A program made the translations under genes and the position numbers. Of a stretch of DNA of 64,000 nt, positions 1-8,586 are shown one piece after another. The DNA lies in the NCBI GenBank assembly GCA_013141065.1, contig JABFRR010000009.1, positions 62,001-126,000 of the forward strand, read 5' to 3'. How positions within the stretch are numbered: position 1 is the stretch's first letter; the number at the start of each line of letters is the position of its first letter. The notes under the pieces were generated by a model that was given only the letters and a program-made list of their open reading frames with translations, was not told where the DNA came from and did not search any database. The stretch comes from Bacteriovoracaceae bacterium. GTDB taxonomy: Bacteria > Bdellovibrionota > Bacteriovoracia > Bacteriovoracales > Bacteriovoracaceae.

Positions 1-1127
1 GGATTTGCAGAGTGATTAAGAAACATAGTTGAAATTCGAGCTGTTTCAGAAAATTCTGTCTCACCGTTAATTGTTCCTATGACTTTTCCATTCATCGCCT
101 CAAGCGTGCGCAGTCTTCTGTTCCAAGATCCTTGGTTTTTTACCATTCCCGATGACATGACAAAGGCTTTATCTTGCTCTATCGCTTCTTTTTCAGTGAG
201 AATTTTGCCATTCACATAGGCACGGTTGATGTAGTCATCATTTAAGCCTCTATAGATAAGCACTCTTTGTTCTAGAGGGACAGGTTTAGTTATGATTGAT
301 ATGTAATTTCTCCAAAACTTAGTTTCAAATGGGGCCATGTCTTCCCAAGGTAAATATTTTTGAAGTAAGTCTGCCGTCCCTTTTCTATCCCCTTTAGCGA
401 TCAAGTCACGAAATTGTTTTCCTACGGGAGCCTTATCAAGTGTATCAAGACCAATTTTTCTCTTAGCATCTTCAGCTTTTCTTTTAGTTTTTAATTGCTT
501 TATTTCCGAAGCGAGCTTTACTTTTATTTGCTGAAGAGAATCGAGAGATTTTTTAAAATCAGGGCCTTCGAGAAGTGCCAACTTTTCGGTATATGTATAA
601 GTAGGTCCTGTCATTCTTATTGAAAGTAGATTATTAGTGGCAATCGGATCACCGTGACGAGCATTGTAATATGTTTCAAAAGCAGAAAAAGGAGTACCAA
701 ATACGTTTGAATTAATAAGTGTCAGAGTAAAATCAGTTATGGCAGCAGATGCAGTACGATCTTTAAATGCCCCAGGAGCATGATAAATTCTATAGATTAA
801 ATTTGAATTTTTCGGATCTACATCTAGTTCTAATTTAAATAGTATTCCATCTGGAAGTGATTTTGTTTCAACAAATTCATATCTTTTTGCAACCTGAGAA
901 GCATGAGCTTCAGAGGTGAATGAGTCTAGTATTTCCTTGGCCTCTTTTTTGTTTTCAGATTCTTTTCCAAGATTTTTTGTTTCTACAGCTCGAACACTCA
1001 TGATTGTATCTAAGTAAGCATTGCTTGCTTGAGCTGGTTGTCGTTGCGGTGGTTGCTCGACATATGTAGAACAACTAGAAATTAGAATTGTTCCTGCAAA
1101 TAAAATTGTTTGAATAAATGTTCTCAT
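1..1127 (-). CDS. Partial lipoprotein of unknown function, possible ADP-ribosyltransferase-like C-terminus
   Basis: The gene reads leftwards from an ATG at 1127 and runs off the window, leaving about 375 visible residues. The N-terminus is a lipoprotein signal: a hydrophobic stretch ends in a lipobox-like ISSC with the modified Cys near residue 19, so the product should be membrane anchored. A Pro/Gln-rich linker follows, then a region with no motif I recognise and a charged coiled-coil-like segment around residues 185-215. Around residue 290 there is a YRG motif, and later an ISTMF segment. That order is reminiscent of the R-then-STS arrangement of ADP-ribosyltransferases, but the diagnostic E-x-E region would lie outside the window, so this is only a guess. 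It is divergent from mpl, with about 115 bp between the starts. Function otherwise unknown. Confidence 0.8.
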   Translation of the reverse strand, partial: MRTFIQTILFAGTILISSCSTYVEQPPQRQPAQASNAYLDTIMSVRAVETKNLGKESENKKEAKEILDSFTSEAHASQVAKRYEFVETKSLPDGILFKLELDVDPKNSNLIYRIYHAPGAFKDRTASAAITDFTLTLINSNVFGTPFSAFETYYNARHGDPIATNNLLSIRMTGPTYTYTEKLALLEGPDFKKSLDSLQQIKVKLASEIKQLKTKRKAEDAKRKIGLDTLDKAPVGKQFRDLIAKGDRKGTADLLQKYLPWEDMAPFETKFWRNYISIITKPVPLEQRVLIYRGLNDDYINRAYVNGKILTEKEAIEQDKAFVMSSGMVKNQGSWNRRLRTLEAMNGKVIGTINGETEFSETARISTMFLNHSAN

Positions 1128-1243
1128 CGCAATCCCCTTATCACTGATATATCAATTCAATTCTTCGGTTTATTTGCCTTATTTTTTAAATTTTCTATGA
1201 TAATATATTCTCAATAAATCATAATTGTCCGACAGGAATACTC

Positions 1244-2692
1244 ATGAATTTGAAAAATAAACTCGACTATAGCACTTTAAAAAAACTACAAGCGAATATT
1301 AAGCGAGTGTTTTTCTATAGAGTCTGTGGGACCGGGATGGGAGCAGCGGCATGCCTTTTAAAAGAAAAGGGATTTGTTGTTGAAGGTGCTGATTCAAATT
1401 TTTATCCTCCAATGAGTACCTATTTAGAGTCTACGGGGATTCCGCTTTATAAACTTGAACAGGTTACTCAAGAATTTTTAAAGTCTTTTGACCTCATAGT
1501 TGTAGGAAACGTAATTCCAAAGGGTGGAGTGGATGCTACATTGATTGAAGAGTCAGGTGTTAAATTCTCTTCTTTTCCAACTGCTATCGGTGCGCTTGTT
1601 TTGAGTGATGTAAATGTCATTGGCATCGCTGGAACTCATGGTAAAACGACGACTACGTATTTAGCAACTCAAGTTTTTGAAAACTTAAATGCTAACCCAG
1701 GATATCTCATTGGTGGAGTCATGGACTCGAGACCTTCTTCCAGATTAGGGAGTGGCAAGTATTTCTTCATTGAATCTGATGAATACGATTCTGCTTATTT
1801 TGAAAAAATCTCTAAATTCAGATCTTATTCCATCGATAATCTAATTTTGACCTCTTTGGAGTATGATCACGCAGATATTTTTAATTCAGTTGAAGAAATA
1901 AAAGATCAGTTCAGAGCAGCTATTCCCCATATTGAAAAAAAGTTTATTATCTCATGTGACTACATTGCTGCTGTCGAACTTTTTAATGAGTTTAGTGATG
2001 GCAACAAAGATCGATGGATGAAATATGGAGAAAAATCAGAAATTGGACCGAAGATAATTTCCAGCAATGAAAACGGAACGACTTTCCAAGTGACATATAA
2101 CAATGGCCCTTTAAAGTTTGAGACTAATCTTGTTGGTAGACATAATATTCTTAATTTAACTTCAGTAATTCTCTATGCGCTTACTGAAGGCTTTTCTCAC
2201 GCCGACCTCTCTAAAGCCATTACCAACCTGCAAATGGTAAAACGTCGACAAGAACTTCGGGGTATTTACAACGGTTCACTCGTGATTGATGATTTTGCTC
2301 ATCATCCACGCGCTGTTGAGTTAACTCTTGATGGGATAATCACACAATACCCTGGTAAAAATGTCCATGTCATTATGGAGCCTAATTCAGCGACAGCGAG
2401 AAGTGCAATTTTTCAAAAAGAATTTGAAGAAGCTTTAAGCCGTGCGAGTTCAGTTATTTTTACAAAGCCCACAAGGCCTACGAGTGTAAAGAACGTAGGA
2501 GACTTAGACATTTATAAAATCATTGATCATGTTAAAGCCTCGGGACGTCCGGGCAGTGTCGTTGGCAACTTGGCTGAACTTATGATTGAGATTGATAAAA
2601 TTGCTAACGCTCAAAATGTTATTTTAATTTTAAGCAACGGAACATGTCTTGGTTTGTGGGAGTCTGAGTTTATTAAAAAACTCAGTCATTAG
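1244..2692 (+). CDS. mpl: UDP-N-acetylmuramate:L-alanyl-gamma-D-glutamyl-meso-diaminopimelate ligase
   Basis: Mpl is a cytoplasmic Mur ligase that joins a salvaged tripeptide (L-Ala-D-Glu-mesoDAP) to UDP-MurNAc and so recycles peptidoglycan. The 482-residue product has the MurC/Mpl-type N-terminal nucleotide fold (GTGMGAAA at residues 29-36), the ATP-binding loop AGTHGKTTT at about 129-137, the FIESDEYDSAYF segment near 175-186, EYDHADIF near 206-213 and DDFAHHPRA in the C-terminal half. Length and motif order match Mpl better than MurC, notably the GGV/ESDEYDSAYF region. The ATG has GACAGGA a few bases upstream. The next gene starts 2 bp after the stop, so the two are probably co-transcribed. 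In a predator this enzyme could also recycle prey wall peptides, but that is inference. Confidence 0.93.
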   Translation: MNLKNKLDYSTLKKLQANIKRVFFYRVCGTGMGAAACLLKEKGFVVEGADSNFYPPMSTYLESTGIPLYKLEQVTQEFLKSFDLIVVGNVIPKGGVDATLIEESGVKFSSFPTAIGALVLSDVNVIGIAGTHGKTTTTYLATQVFENLNANPGYLIGGVMDSRPSSRLGSGKYFFIESDEYDSAYFEKISKFRSYSIDNLILTSLEYDHADIFNSVEEIKDQFRAAIPHIEKKFIISCDYIAAVELFNEFSDGNKDRWMKYGEKSEIGPKIISSNENGTTFQVTYNNGPLKFETNLVGRHNILNLTSVILYALTEGFSHADLSKAITNLQMVKRRQELRGIYNGSLVIDDFAHHPRAVELTLDGIITQYPGKNVHVIMEPNSATARSAIFQKEFEEALSRASSVIFTKPTRPTSVKNVGDLDIYKIIDHVKASGRPGSVVGNLAELMIEIDKIANAQNVILILSNGTCLGLWESEFIKKLSH

Positions 2693-2694
2693 AA

Positions 2695-4395
2695 ATGCTT
2701 CGATTTTCCTTATTTCCTTTTTTATTCTTATCAATGGTTTTTTTTAATAAAGCCTTTGCCATCAGCAAGCTCGATCAAGGAGTTTTAAATGAATATATTA
2801 AAATTCAAAAAGAATTCGCGGCTACTAGTTGTCAATCCAAAACAGAAGAAGAGTATAGAGAATTAGATTTAAAATATAGAGGTTATGGTAATTTTATTCC
2901 ACTGCAAGTTGACCAAAAAGTTGACGTTAAGTCGATCAAAAATAATTTACCTATAATTAAAGAAAAAATAATTTGGATAAAATCTCAAATTGCCATATTG
3001 GAAAAATTAACTTCGTTTGAAGAAATCGAGCAAACATTAAAAAGAATTGAAAATGAAGTTGTTATTTTACAAGAAGCCAAGAAAGACTACTTCATGGCAA
3101 AAAAAGCTGAGAAAAAAAGGAATATAGAGCTGCACTCTGAAAAACAGTTGATACAACTAAAAAAAGAAATGGATCTTCTTAAAAATCAAGCCACATTTCT
3201 TTTTAGTTTTAAGTCTCCATTAAATCATCTGAACTTGAGAGGAGAGTATGAGCAGAGCAAGGGGATTGTTAATAAAGAATCGCGCTTTAAGGCTAATAAT
3301 ATTTATCTTTACCGAAAAATTGTTCAAGATGGATCTTTTGATAAAGAATTGAGTCGAAATGATTCTGTTGTGAGAGCTGCTTTTGATAGTTTGTTTATTT
3401 CACTTAACACAGAAAAAGAAAAATTTTTTCTTACAGAAAATGAAAGATCCGATTTTAAGTTTGTCATAACAAATCTTAAAAACTTACTTAATCTTGGACA
3501 AACAGTTCTGATTGAACGTTTAACAGAATGGCTAAATAGAACAGAGAGAAGCCTCGTTTTTTATCAGGACTTAGCAGATGGAAAAAAAATAAAATTAAGT
3601 GAATCCGGACGTGCCTCAGACATTGCTTCTGTTCTAGAAGAGCGTGCGAGGTCCTTGTATAGTCTCAAAGAGTATGTCTTAAAAAAAGAAGCAGAAAGCT
3701 ATACTTATTGGTCTAAAAAATCAGATCTCTTTCAGTACCTCTATGCGATGGAAACAATTCTCTATGCTGAAGTGGGTAGGATTGATGCTCCTGATGCTTT
3801 AGAGAGACGAGATGTTGGTCAAGTTGTAATCAATCGATACAGTCATCCCTTTTATAGTGAAATCTCACGGGACGATTCAATATTCGAATATCTTCCTAAG
3901 GATCTTTCTGTTAAAAATTTTAAGTGGCTTAATGTTTTATTCAAAGAAGGTGAGTTTTCATTTACCTATTTTTACATACAAGGGAATTTACATATCTATT
4001 GTCCTGACATGAGTAAGACCGGTCAGTTTTTAAGACGAGAGAATGTCAGAATCGCTCTCGAGTTACTCAATAAGCCTAGAAAGAATTTCTCTGCCCTTAG
4101 GTATTTTTCTCGCATGAGTATGTTTGGCCGCATTGAAATGGATACTCTTTGGGAAAATTATAAGTCTATCGAAGAAGTTCCGGGCAATCCGGTCAAGAAT
4201 CCTAAAAAATTATCTACGCTTTATAGACAAGATCGATACAAGTTCCTTTATGATTTTAAAGTCTCAGAAACTGGTAAGACTTACGTTGTTGTTGAGATTA
4301 AGGGAAAGACTTATGTCATTGATTATCTTAATCCAAAACATGTTTTCTACTACCGCAATCCTCATTCATTTCGTTATTTCGCCCCTGTAAAATAG
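2695..4395 (+). CDS. Secreted protein with coiled coil and SleB-like (Hydrolase_2) C-terminal domain
   Basis: The 566-residue product begins with a signal peptide (LFPFLFLSMVFFNKAFA) and then has a long charged helical region of about 60-190 rich in Lys, Glu and Leu. The C-terminal third contains ETILYAEVGR followed by DVGQVVINRYSHPFY around residues 350-385. This matches the pattern of SleB/CwlJ-type cell-wall hydrolases, in which a catalytic Glu in the AEA/AEV segment is followed by a VxxVVxNR motif. It would act on peptidoglycan in the periplasm or outside the cell. The gene starts 2 bp after the mpl stop, which supports a role in wall turnover. The domain assignment is by motif pattern only, and the N-terminal part is unlike any family I know. 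Confidence 0.72.
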   Translation: MLRFSLFPFLFLSMVFFNKAFAISKLDQGVLNEYIKIQKEFAATSCQSKTEEEYRELDLKYRGYGNFIPLQVDQKVDVKSIKNNLPIIKEKIIWIKSQIAILEKLTSFEEIEQTLKRIENEVVILQEAKKDYFMAKKAEKKRNIELHSEKQLIQLKKEMDLLKNQATFLFSFKSPLNHLNLRGEYEQSKGIVNKESRFKANNIYLYRKIVQDGSFDKELSRNDSVVRAAFDSLFISLNTEKEKFFLTENERSDFKFVITNLKNLLNLGQTVLIERLTEWLNRTERSLVFYQDLADGKKIKLSESGRASDIASVLEERARSLYSLKEYVLKKEAESYTYWSKKSDLFQYLYAMETILYAEVGRIDAPDALERRDVGQVVINRYSHPFYSEISRDDSIFEYLPKDLSVKNFKWLNVLFKEGEFSFTYFYIQGNLHIYCPDMSKTGQFLRRENVRIALELLNKPRKNFSALRYFSRMSMFGRIEMDTLWENYKSIEEVPGNPVKNPKKLSTLYRQDRYKFLYDFKVSETGKTYVVVEIKGKTYVIDYLNPKHVFYYRNPHSFRYFAPVK

Positions 4396-4424
4396 TTGAT
4401 ATTCATAAATTGAGAGTGTATAGT
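4396..4424 (+). promoter_or_regulatory. Sigma-70-type promoter of metK
   Basis: TTGATA at 4396-4401 and TATAGT at 4419-4424 are separated by exactly 17 bases; each matches five of six consensus positions. Transcription would start near 4431, giving a leader of about 60 nt. An inverted repeat, GTGTAT (4416-4421) with ATACAC (4431-4436), overlaps the -10 element and the start point and could be an operator. Confidence 0.7.
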
Positions 4425-4454
4425 CTCGCGATACACTAGAGTATTATTTGTTTA

Positions 4455-4471
4455 GGTAAATTTTGTTTACC
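4455..4471 (+). promoter_or_regulatory. Small hairpin in the metK leader
   Basis: GGTAAA (4455-4460) and TTTACC (4466-4471) form a 6-bp stem with a 5-nt loop, 20 nt before the metK start codon. The leader is too short for, and lacks, the conserved elements of the known SAM riboswitch classes I can check by eye. Role unknown. Confidence 0.35.
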
Positions 4472-4491
4472 GTCATCATTGGAGAGTTACT

Positions 4492-5646
4492 ATGTTGAAA
4501 GATTACATTTTTACATCTGAATCTGTTACTGAAGGTCACCCAGATAAAATGGCAGACCAAATTTCTGATGCAGTCTTAGATGCTATGTTGGCACAAGATC
4601 CAAAGTCTCGCGTTGCCTGCGAAACATTAATTACAACTGGTCTAGTTGTTCTTGCTGGAGAAATTACTTCTTCTGCAAACATCGACTATCAAGCTGTTGT
4701 TCGAAACACGATTAAAAACATTGGCTACGATCATTCTGATAAGGGCTTTGATGCTACTACTTGTGGTGTCTCAGTCGTTCTTGGTAAACAATCTCCGGAC
4801 ATCGCTCAAGGAGTTGATGAAGGTAAGGGAACTTTTACTGAGCAAGGTGCAGGAGACCAAGGTTTAATGTTTGGTTACGCATGTAACGAATCAGCAAACT
4901 TTATGCCTCTTACAATTGATCTTTCACACCAACTTGCGAGAAAACTTTCTGAAGTGAGAAAGACTGGGCCACTTCCACTTTTAAGAGCGGATGGTAAAAC
5001 ACAAGTCTCTGCTCAATACGTAAATGGAAAAATTACAAGATTAGATGCAATCGTTATATCTACTCAACATGCTGAAGAAATGACTTTAAAGCAAATTGAA
5101 GAAGGTGTTCGTGCTGAAGTTATTAACAAAGTTGTTCCAGCAAATTTAATCGATAACAATACAAAAATCTTCATTAATCCAACTGGAAGATTTGTTATCG
5201 GTGGACCAATGGGAGACTGTGGTCTTACAGGAAGAAAAATTATCGTAGATACTTACGGTGGTCATGGTGCTCACGGTGGAGGAGCTTTCTCTGGAAAAGA
5301 TCCTTCGAAAGTTGATAGATCAGCAGCGTACGCTGCTCGTCACGTAGCGAAGCATATCGTAGCAGCTGGTCTTGCTGATAAAGCATTAGTTCAAGTTGCC
5401 TACGCTATCGGTGTAGCTCAACCTGTTTCTTTCCTTGTTGAAACATACGGAACTGAAAAAGTTGAAATCAAAAAGTTAACTGAAGTTATCAATAAAATGT
5501 TTGATATGAAGCCAAGGGCCATTATTGAAAGACTTGGTTTATTAAAACCAATTTACTCTCAAACAGCAGCTTACGGCCACTTTGGACGCGATCTTTTCCC
5601 ATGGGAAAAATTAGATCGTTTAGAAGAATTAAAAGCACACTTCTAA
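4492..5646 (+). CDS. metK: S-adenosylmethionine synthase
   Basis: MetK makes S-adenosylmethionine from methionine and ATP in the cytoplasm and supplies the cell's methyl donor. The 384-residue product is full length for the family. GHPDKMADQ lies at residues 16-24, the first signature [12 protein letters not shown] at about 119-130, and the glycine-rich phosphate-binding signature [14 protein letters not shown] at about 261-274. It ends in the usual FPWEKLD segment. It is monocistronic, with its own promoter upstream (4396-4424), a GGAGAG ribosome-binding site and a terminator at 5698-5724. Codon use is cleaner than in its neighbours, as expected for a highly expressed housekeeping gene. Confidence 0.97.
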   Translation: MLKDYIFTSESVTEGHPDKMADQISDAVLDAMLAQDPKSRVACETLITTGLVVLAGEITSSANIDYQAVVRNTIKNIGYDHSDKGFDATTCGVSVVLGKQSPDIAQGVDEGKGTFTEQGAGDQGLMFGYACNESANFMPLTIDLSHQLARKLSEVRKTGPLPLLRADGKTQVSAQYVNGKITRLDAIVISTQHAEEMTLKQIEEGVRAEVINKVVPANLIDNNTKIFINPTGRFVIGGPMGDCGLTGRKIIVDTYGGHGAHGGGAFSGKDPSKVDRSAAYAARHVAKHIVAAGLADKALVQVAYAIGVAQPVSFLVETYGTEKVEIKKLTEVINKMFDMKPRAIIERLGLLKPIYSQTAAYGHFGRDLFPWEKLDRLEELKAHF

Positions 5647-5654
5647 AGACGCGT

Positions 5655-5673
5655 GCCAGGACAAAGTCCTGGC
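5655..5673 (+). other. Strong hairpin 3' of metK
   Basis: GCCAGGAC (5655-5662) pairs perfectly with GTCCTGGC (5666-5673) across a 3-nt loop. It starts 8 bp after the metK stop and has no U-tract of its own, so it may stabilise the mRNA end or assist the terminator that follows. Confidence 0.6.
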
Positions 5674-5697
5674 TTGCCTCAAAATGAAATTATAAAT

Positions 5698-5724
5698 GCC
5701 CTTCTTTGTGAAGGGCTTTTTTTT
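5698..5724 (+). terminator. Rho-independent terminator of metK
   Basis: A 7-bp GC-rich stem, GCCCTTC (5698-5704) with GAAGGGC (5710-5716), is followed directly by eight Ts (5717-5724). Confidence 0.9.
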
Positions 5725-5770
5725 GCCCCCCACTTGCCCCGAGGCCCCACAAATGGCACCATTTTAGTAC

Positions 5771-6142
5771 ATGAAAAAACTAATCCCTTTTCTATTTATA
5801 GTTCCCTTTACTGTTTTTGCAGGGCCCTCTAGAGCACCCGCAGTACTTGACGGAAGTTGTGATCTCTCTGTTTCACCAAGTATTAAGGAAATTAAAGCAG
5901 TCATGCAAGAGCAGTGTCGTAAGGTTAAAAACTGTATGAATTCTGCAGATGAAGCTGATATGAAAGAGCTTAAGAATATGGAAGCGATTTCATGTAATAA
6001 CGATTTAAAGGCGATTACTATTAAATCACCTGCTGCCAAAATTAGTACAGACTTCGACGGTAAACGAGAGGCAAAGCCAAATACTGAGAGCTTTGATGAG
6101 AAATATCCACAATCTGAAGCTTCAGGCACTGTTAAGAAGTGA
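5771..6142 (+). CDS. Small secreted protein of unknown function
   Basis: The 123-residue product has a clear signal peptide, KKLIPFLFIVPFTVFAG, with a cleavage site near residues 17-18. The mature part is small and hydrophilic with four cysteines (in SCDLS, EQCRKVKNC and ISCNN), which suggests disulfides in the periplasm or outside the cell. The C-terminus is low complexity. I recognise no family. It follows the metK terminator, and a small membrane-protein gene starts 9 bp after its stop, so the pair may form an operon. An opposite-strand open frame over the same bases looks like a shadow because it lacks a ribosome-binding site. Confidence 0.65.
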   Translation: MKKLIPFLFIVPFTVFAGPSRAPAVLDGSCDLSVSPSIKEIKAVMQEQCRKVKNCMNSADEADMKELKNMEAISCNNDLKAITIKSPAAKISTDFDGKREAKPNTESFDEKYPQSEASGTVKK

Positions 6143-6151
6143 GGCATTTTT

Positions 6152-6382
6152 TTGAACGTTTTTGATGTCGTTCTTTTCACTCTAAAGTACACCCCGTTTT
6201 GGGCCGTACCATCGATCATTATCAGTATTCATTTTGCCTATACTTTTTGGCTAAAGGATTATCGAGATATTGCTTATTTCTGGATAGGAATAACCTTATT
6301 TAATCTTACAATGATCGCCTTTTATCTATTCATGGGTGGCCCTGATGGAATCACCAAGAATTTAACTCAAGCTTTTAGCTAG
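6152..6382 (+). CDS. Small two-helix membrane protein
   Basis: The 76-residue product starts at a TTG at 6152, preceded by GAAGTGAGG, which includes the previous gene's stop, at good spacing. Two hydrophobic segments are visible, about residues 16-34 (FWAVPSIIISIHFAYTFWL) and 42-64 (YFWIGITLFNLTMIAFYLFMGG), joined by a short charged loop. It is probably an inner-membrane protein. No family is recognised. The close spacing suggests translation coupled to the secreted protein upstream. Confidence 0.55.
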   Translation: MNVFDVVLFTLKYTPFWAVPSIIISIHFAYTFWLKDYRDIAYFWIGITLFNLTMIAFYLFMGGPDGITKNLTQAFS

Positions 6383-6537
6383 TTAGCAAGTCAAACACTC
6401 AATTAAGGAAACTCTTGCCCGCTGCGTGGTTAGCTGTTGAAAAATTGACACTGGGGATGGTTCATTGCTAGCATTTTTGAAAGGTTAAATGGATTGACCT
6501 TTTTTATTTTTAACAAAAATTTTCATCAATTTCTTTC

Positions 6538-6542
6538 AAGGA
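6538..6542 (+). promoter_or_regulatory. Ribosome-binding site that favours a GTG start at 6551
   Basis: AAGGA lies 8 bases before a GTG at 6551. The alternative upstream TTG at 6494 has no comparable site, and the extra 19 residues it would add are not part of the receiver domain. Confidence 0.6.
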
Positions 6543-6550
6543 CGCGAAGA

Positions 6551-8134
6551 GTGAATGATTTTCAATATCTCCATACTTCATACGAGCAAGTACAAGTGAA
6601 GTCTGGATTAAATAATCAGACAAAAATTCCTGATGTTTATCTGGTTGAAGACGATCATGTCCTCGGTGTAACAATTAAAAAATACTTAGAAAAAAAATTG
6701 GGCTTAACTGTTCATTTTTTTCTTAGTCCCAATGAATGCCTATTAGAATTAGATAAAAAAATTAAATCAGAAACCGTTGTTAACCAAAGTCCATTTTGTC
6801 TTATCACCGATATCAGTTTTGAAGCCGGTGGATCAGATGGTTTATTATTAGTGGACCTTCTCAAAGAACGTGGACACCATTTTGTTTCAATCGTAATGAC
6901 AGGTTTCGCTTCAATTGAAACGGCGATCAATGCCACCAAAAAAGGTGTATTTCATTACCTCACTAAGCCTTTTGAGCTTGAAATCCTTTGTGATCTTGTG
7001 ACCAAAGCATTCATTAAAAAACTCAATGTCCCTGCGAGTGCTTTTAGTGAATTAGAGTCAAACCAATCAGTTTTAAAGTCTAATGCTTCTCTTTCTCAAA
7101 ACGGGGCAACACACTTATTTCAAAGTAAATTTAAAATAGAAGCTCCTACTGCTGATGATATTTTTTGTGGTATGGTAGGAAGATCAAAATCCATGAAATT
7201 AGTTTTTGAGCGCATTAGAAAAGTTGCAGCTTCAGATTCGACTGTTTTTATTTCTGGGCCATCAGGAACTGGTAAAGAATTAGTCGCCAATGCTCTTCAC
7301 CATCTTTCAACTCGTAGAACTCACAACATGGTCTCAGTGAATTGTGGTGCCATTCCTTCGGAGCTCTTAGAAAGTGAACTTTTTGGACATGAAAAAGGAG
7401 CTTTTACAGGTGCAATTTCAAGTCGCAAAGGTAGATTTGAAATGGCCCACCGTGGGTCGATTTTTCTCGATGAAATTGGAGACATGCCTCTTTTGTTACA
7501 AGTGAAGCTTTTAAGAGTTTTACAAAACAGAGTGATTGAAAGAGTAGGTAGCACTGAAACAACCGAAATTGATGTGAGAATAATCACAGCTACTCATAGA
7601 AATTTAGAAGAGTCTGTCTCGGAAGGAAATTTTAGAGAGGATCTTTATTACCGCCTCAATGTTATTCCTATAAAAATTCCTGCTCTACATGAAAGACGTG
7701 AAGATATTCCCTTAATGATTTCATATTTTCTTTCAAAGTTTGTGAGTGCAGATGGAAGAAATAATATTGAATTTGACGATGAAACTTTAGAATTATTAAT
7801 TGGCTATGACTGGCCAGGAAATGTTCGAGAATTAGAAAATCTCATAGAGCGTTTAGTTATTCTAAAAGGTGGAAATCAAATTAAATCAAGTGATTTACCT
7901 GCTAAGTTTTTAAAGACTGCTCCCCAGAGTGTTGAGTCTTATAAAAATATAATTTCTCTACCAAGTGATGGAGTTGATTTAAAACAAGTCTTGTCTGATA
8001 TAGAGGACTCTTTAATAAATCAAGCATTAGAGATAACGGGTGGAAATAAAAATCAAGCTTCAAAGCTTTTAACAATGAATCGAACGACATTGATTGAAAA
8101 AATGAAAAAGAAAGGGTTTCTTCAGCTCAATTAG
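6551..8134 (+). CDS. Sigma-54-dependent response regulator (NtrC family)
   Basis: This cytoplasmic regulator of about 527 residues has three domains in order. The receiver domain has the acidic pocket in YLVEDDH, the phospho-acceptor Asp in LITDISFE and the conserved Lys in YLTKPFEL. The AAA+ sigma-54 activation domain has Walker A GPSGTGKE (near nt 7258), an intact GAFTGA loop (7397-7414), Walker B IFLDEIGD and the downstream YRLNVIPI and GNVRELENLIERLVIL signatures. A Fis-type helix-turn-helix lies at the C-terminus (GGNKNQASKLLTMNRTTL). It should couple a histidine kinase signal to sigma-54 promoters. No kinase gene is adjacent, so the partner is elsewhere. A TTGCTA at about 6464-6469, with a GG 10 bases before its GC, could be a weak sigma-54 site. 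The GTG start was chosen for its ribosome-binding site. Confidence 0.9.
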   Translation: MNDFQYLHTSYEQVQVKSGLNNQTKIPDVYLVEDDHVLGVTIKKYLEKKLGLTVHFFLSPNECLLELDKKIKSETVVNQSPFCLITDISFEAGGSDGLLLVDLLKERGHHFVSIVMTGFASIETAINATKKGVFHYLTKPFELEILCDLVTKAFIKKLNVPASAFSELESNQSVLKSNASLSQNGATHLFQSKFKIEAPTADDIFCGMVGRSKSMKLVFERIRKVAASDSTVFISGPSGTGKELVANALHHLSTRRTHNMVSVNCGAIPSELLESELFGHEKGAFTGAISSRKGRFEMAHRGSIFLDEIGDMPLLLQVKLLRVLQNRVIERVGSTETTEIDVRIITATHRNLEESVSEGNFREDLYYRLNVIPIKIPALHERREDIPLMISYFLSKFVSADGRNNIEFDDETLELLIGYDWPGNVRELENLIERLVILKGGNQIKSSDLPAKFLKTAPQSVESYKNIISLPSDGVDLKQVLSDIEDSLINQALEITGGNKNQASKLLTMNRTTLIEKMKKKGFLQLN

Positions 8135-8149
8135 TTTCTAGTAGCTGAT

Positions 8150-8542
8150 CTAGAGATGGTCTAATGACGTTTTCCATGCTTTGAGTTCATCGATTAATGC
8201 AGCAGAGACAGGGCCACCTTCTTCGGGCATGTAATCAAAACCCATGTCAAAAGCGTCAGTCATACGATAAAGAATGTCGTCATAATTTTCTAAGATTAAT
8301 TTCTTTTTGGTTAAATCAAGGCGATCTTTTTTTATTGCAGTTTCAGCGTTGTGGCACTTAGTACAACTTGCCTTGAAAAGATTTTTTTGAAGTTTTAAGT
8401 AGGCTTGATCAGTTTCAATTTCTATCGGTGTAATGGCAGTAGTTATGTCTTTAAAAAGGAGAGTGGACTTTCCTTTATTGTCGAAAGTACAACTAGTGAA
8501 TAGAAAAACAAAAATAAGCATGAAAGTAGATAAGTGTTTCAT
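8150..8542 (-). CDS. Lipoprotein with c-type haem motif
   Basis: The 130-residue product has a lipoprotein signal ending in the lipobox FTSC (Cys near residue 18). The mature part contains one CTKCH motif, the CxxCH site for covalent c-type haem, followed by a region with a Met (YMPEEGGPV) that could be the distal haem ligand. The motif layout, CHNAETA...DLTKKK...MPEEGGPVS, resembles the cytochrome-like domains found with planctomycete-type (PSCyt) proteins. It would sit in the periplasm as a small electron carrier. It converges on the response regulator gene, with about 15 bp between the stops, and is separated by about 44 bp from the Mla operon upstream on the same strand. Its redox partner is not visible here. 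Confidence 0.72.
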   Translation of the reverse strand: MKHLSTFMLIFVFLFTSCTFDNKGKSTLLFKDITTAITPIEIETDQAYLKLQKNLFKASCTKCHNAETAIKKDRLDLTKKKLILENYDDILYRMTDAFDMGFDYMPEEGGPVSAALIDELKAWKTSLDHL

Positions 8543-8586
8543 AATTAGTGCAGTGTTAGCACAATAGTAGATTGAAGTAAATATTC

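Noticed and set aside
4492-4492. A SAM riboswitch before metK
   Set aside because: The leader is only about 60 nt and lacks the conserved cores of SAM-I, SAM-II or SAM-III that I can recognise by eye; two simple inverted repeats are not enough.
5764-6219. A minus-strand frame over the small secreted protein gene
   Set aside because: No ribosome-binding site or signal; the plus-strand frame has a signal peptide and a coupled neighbour.
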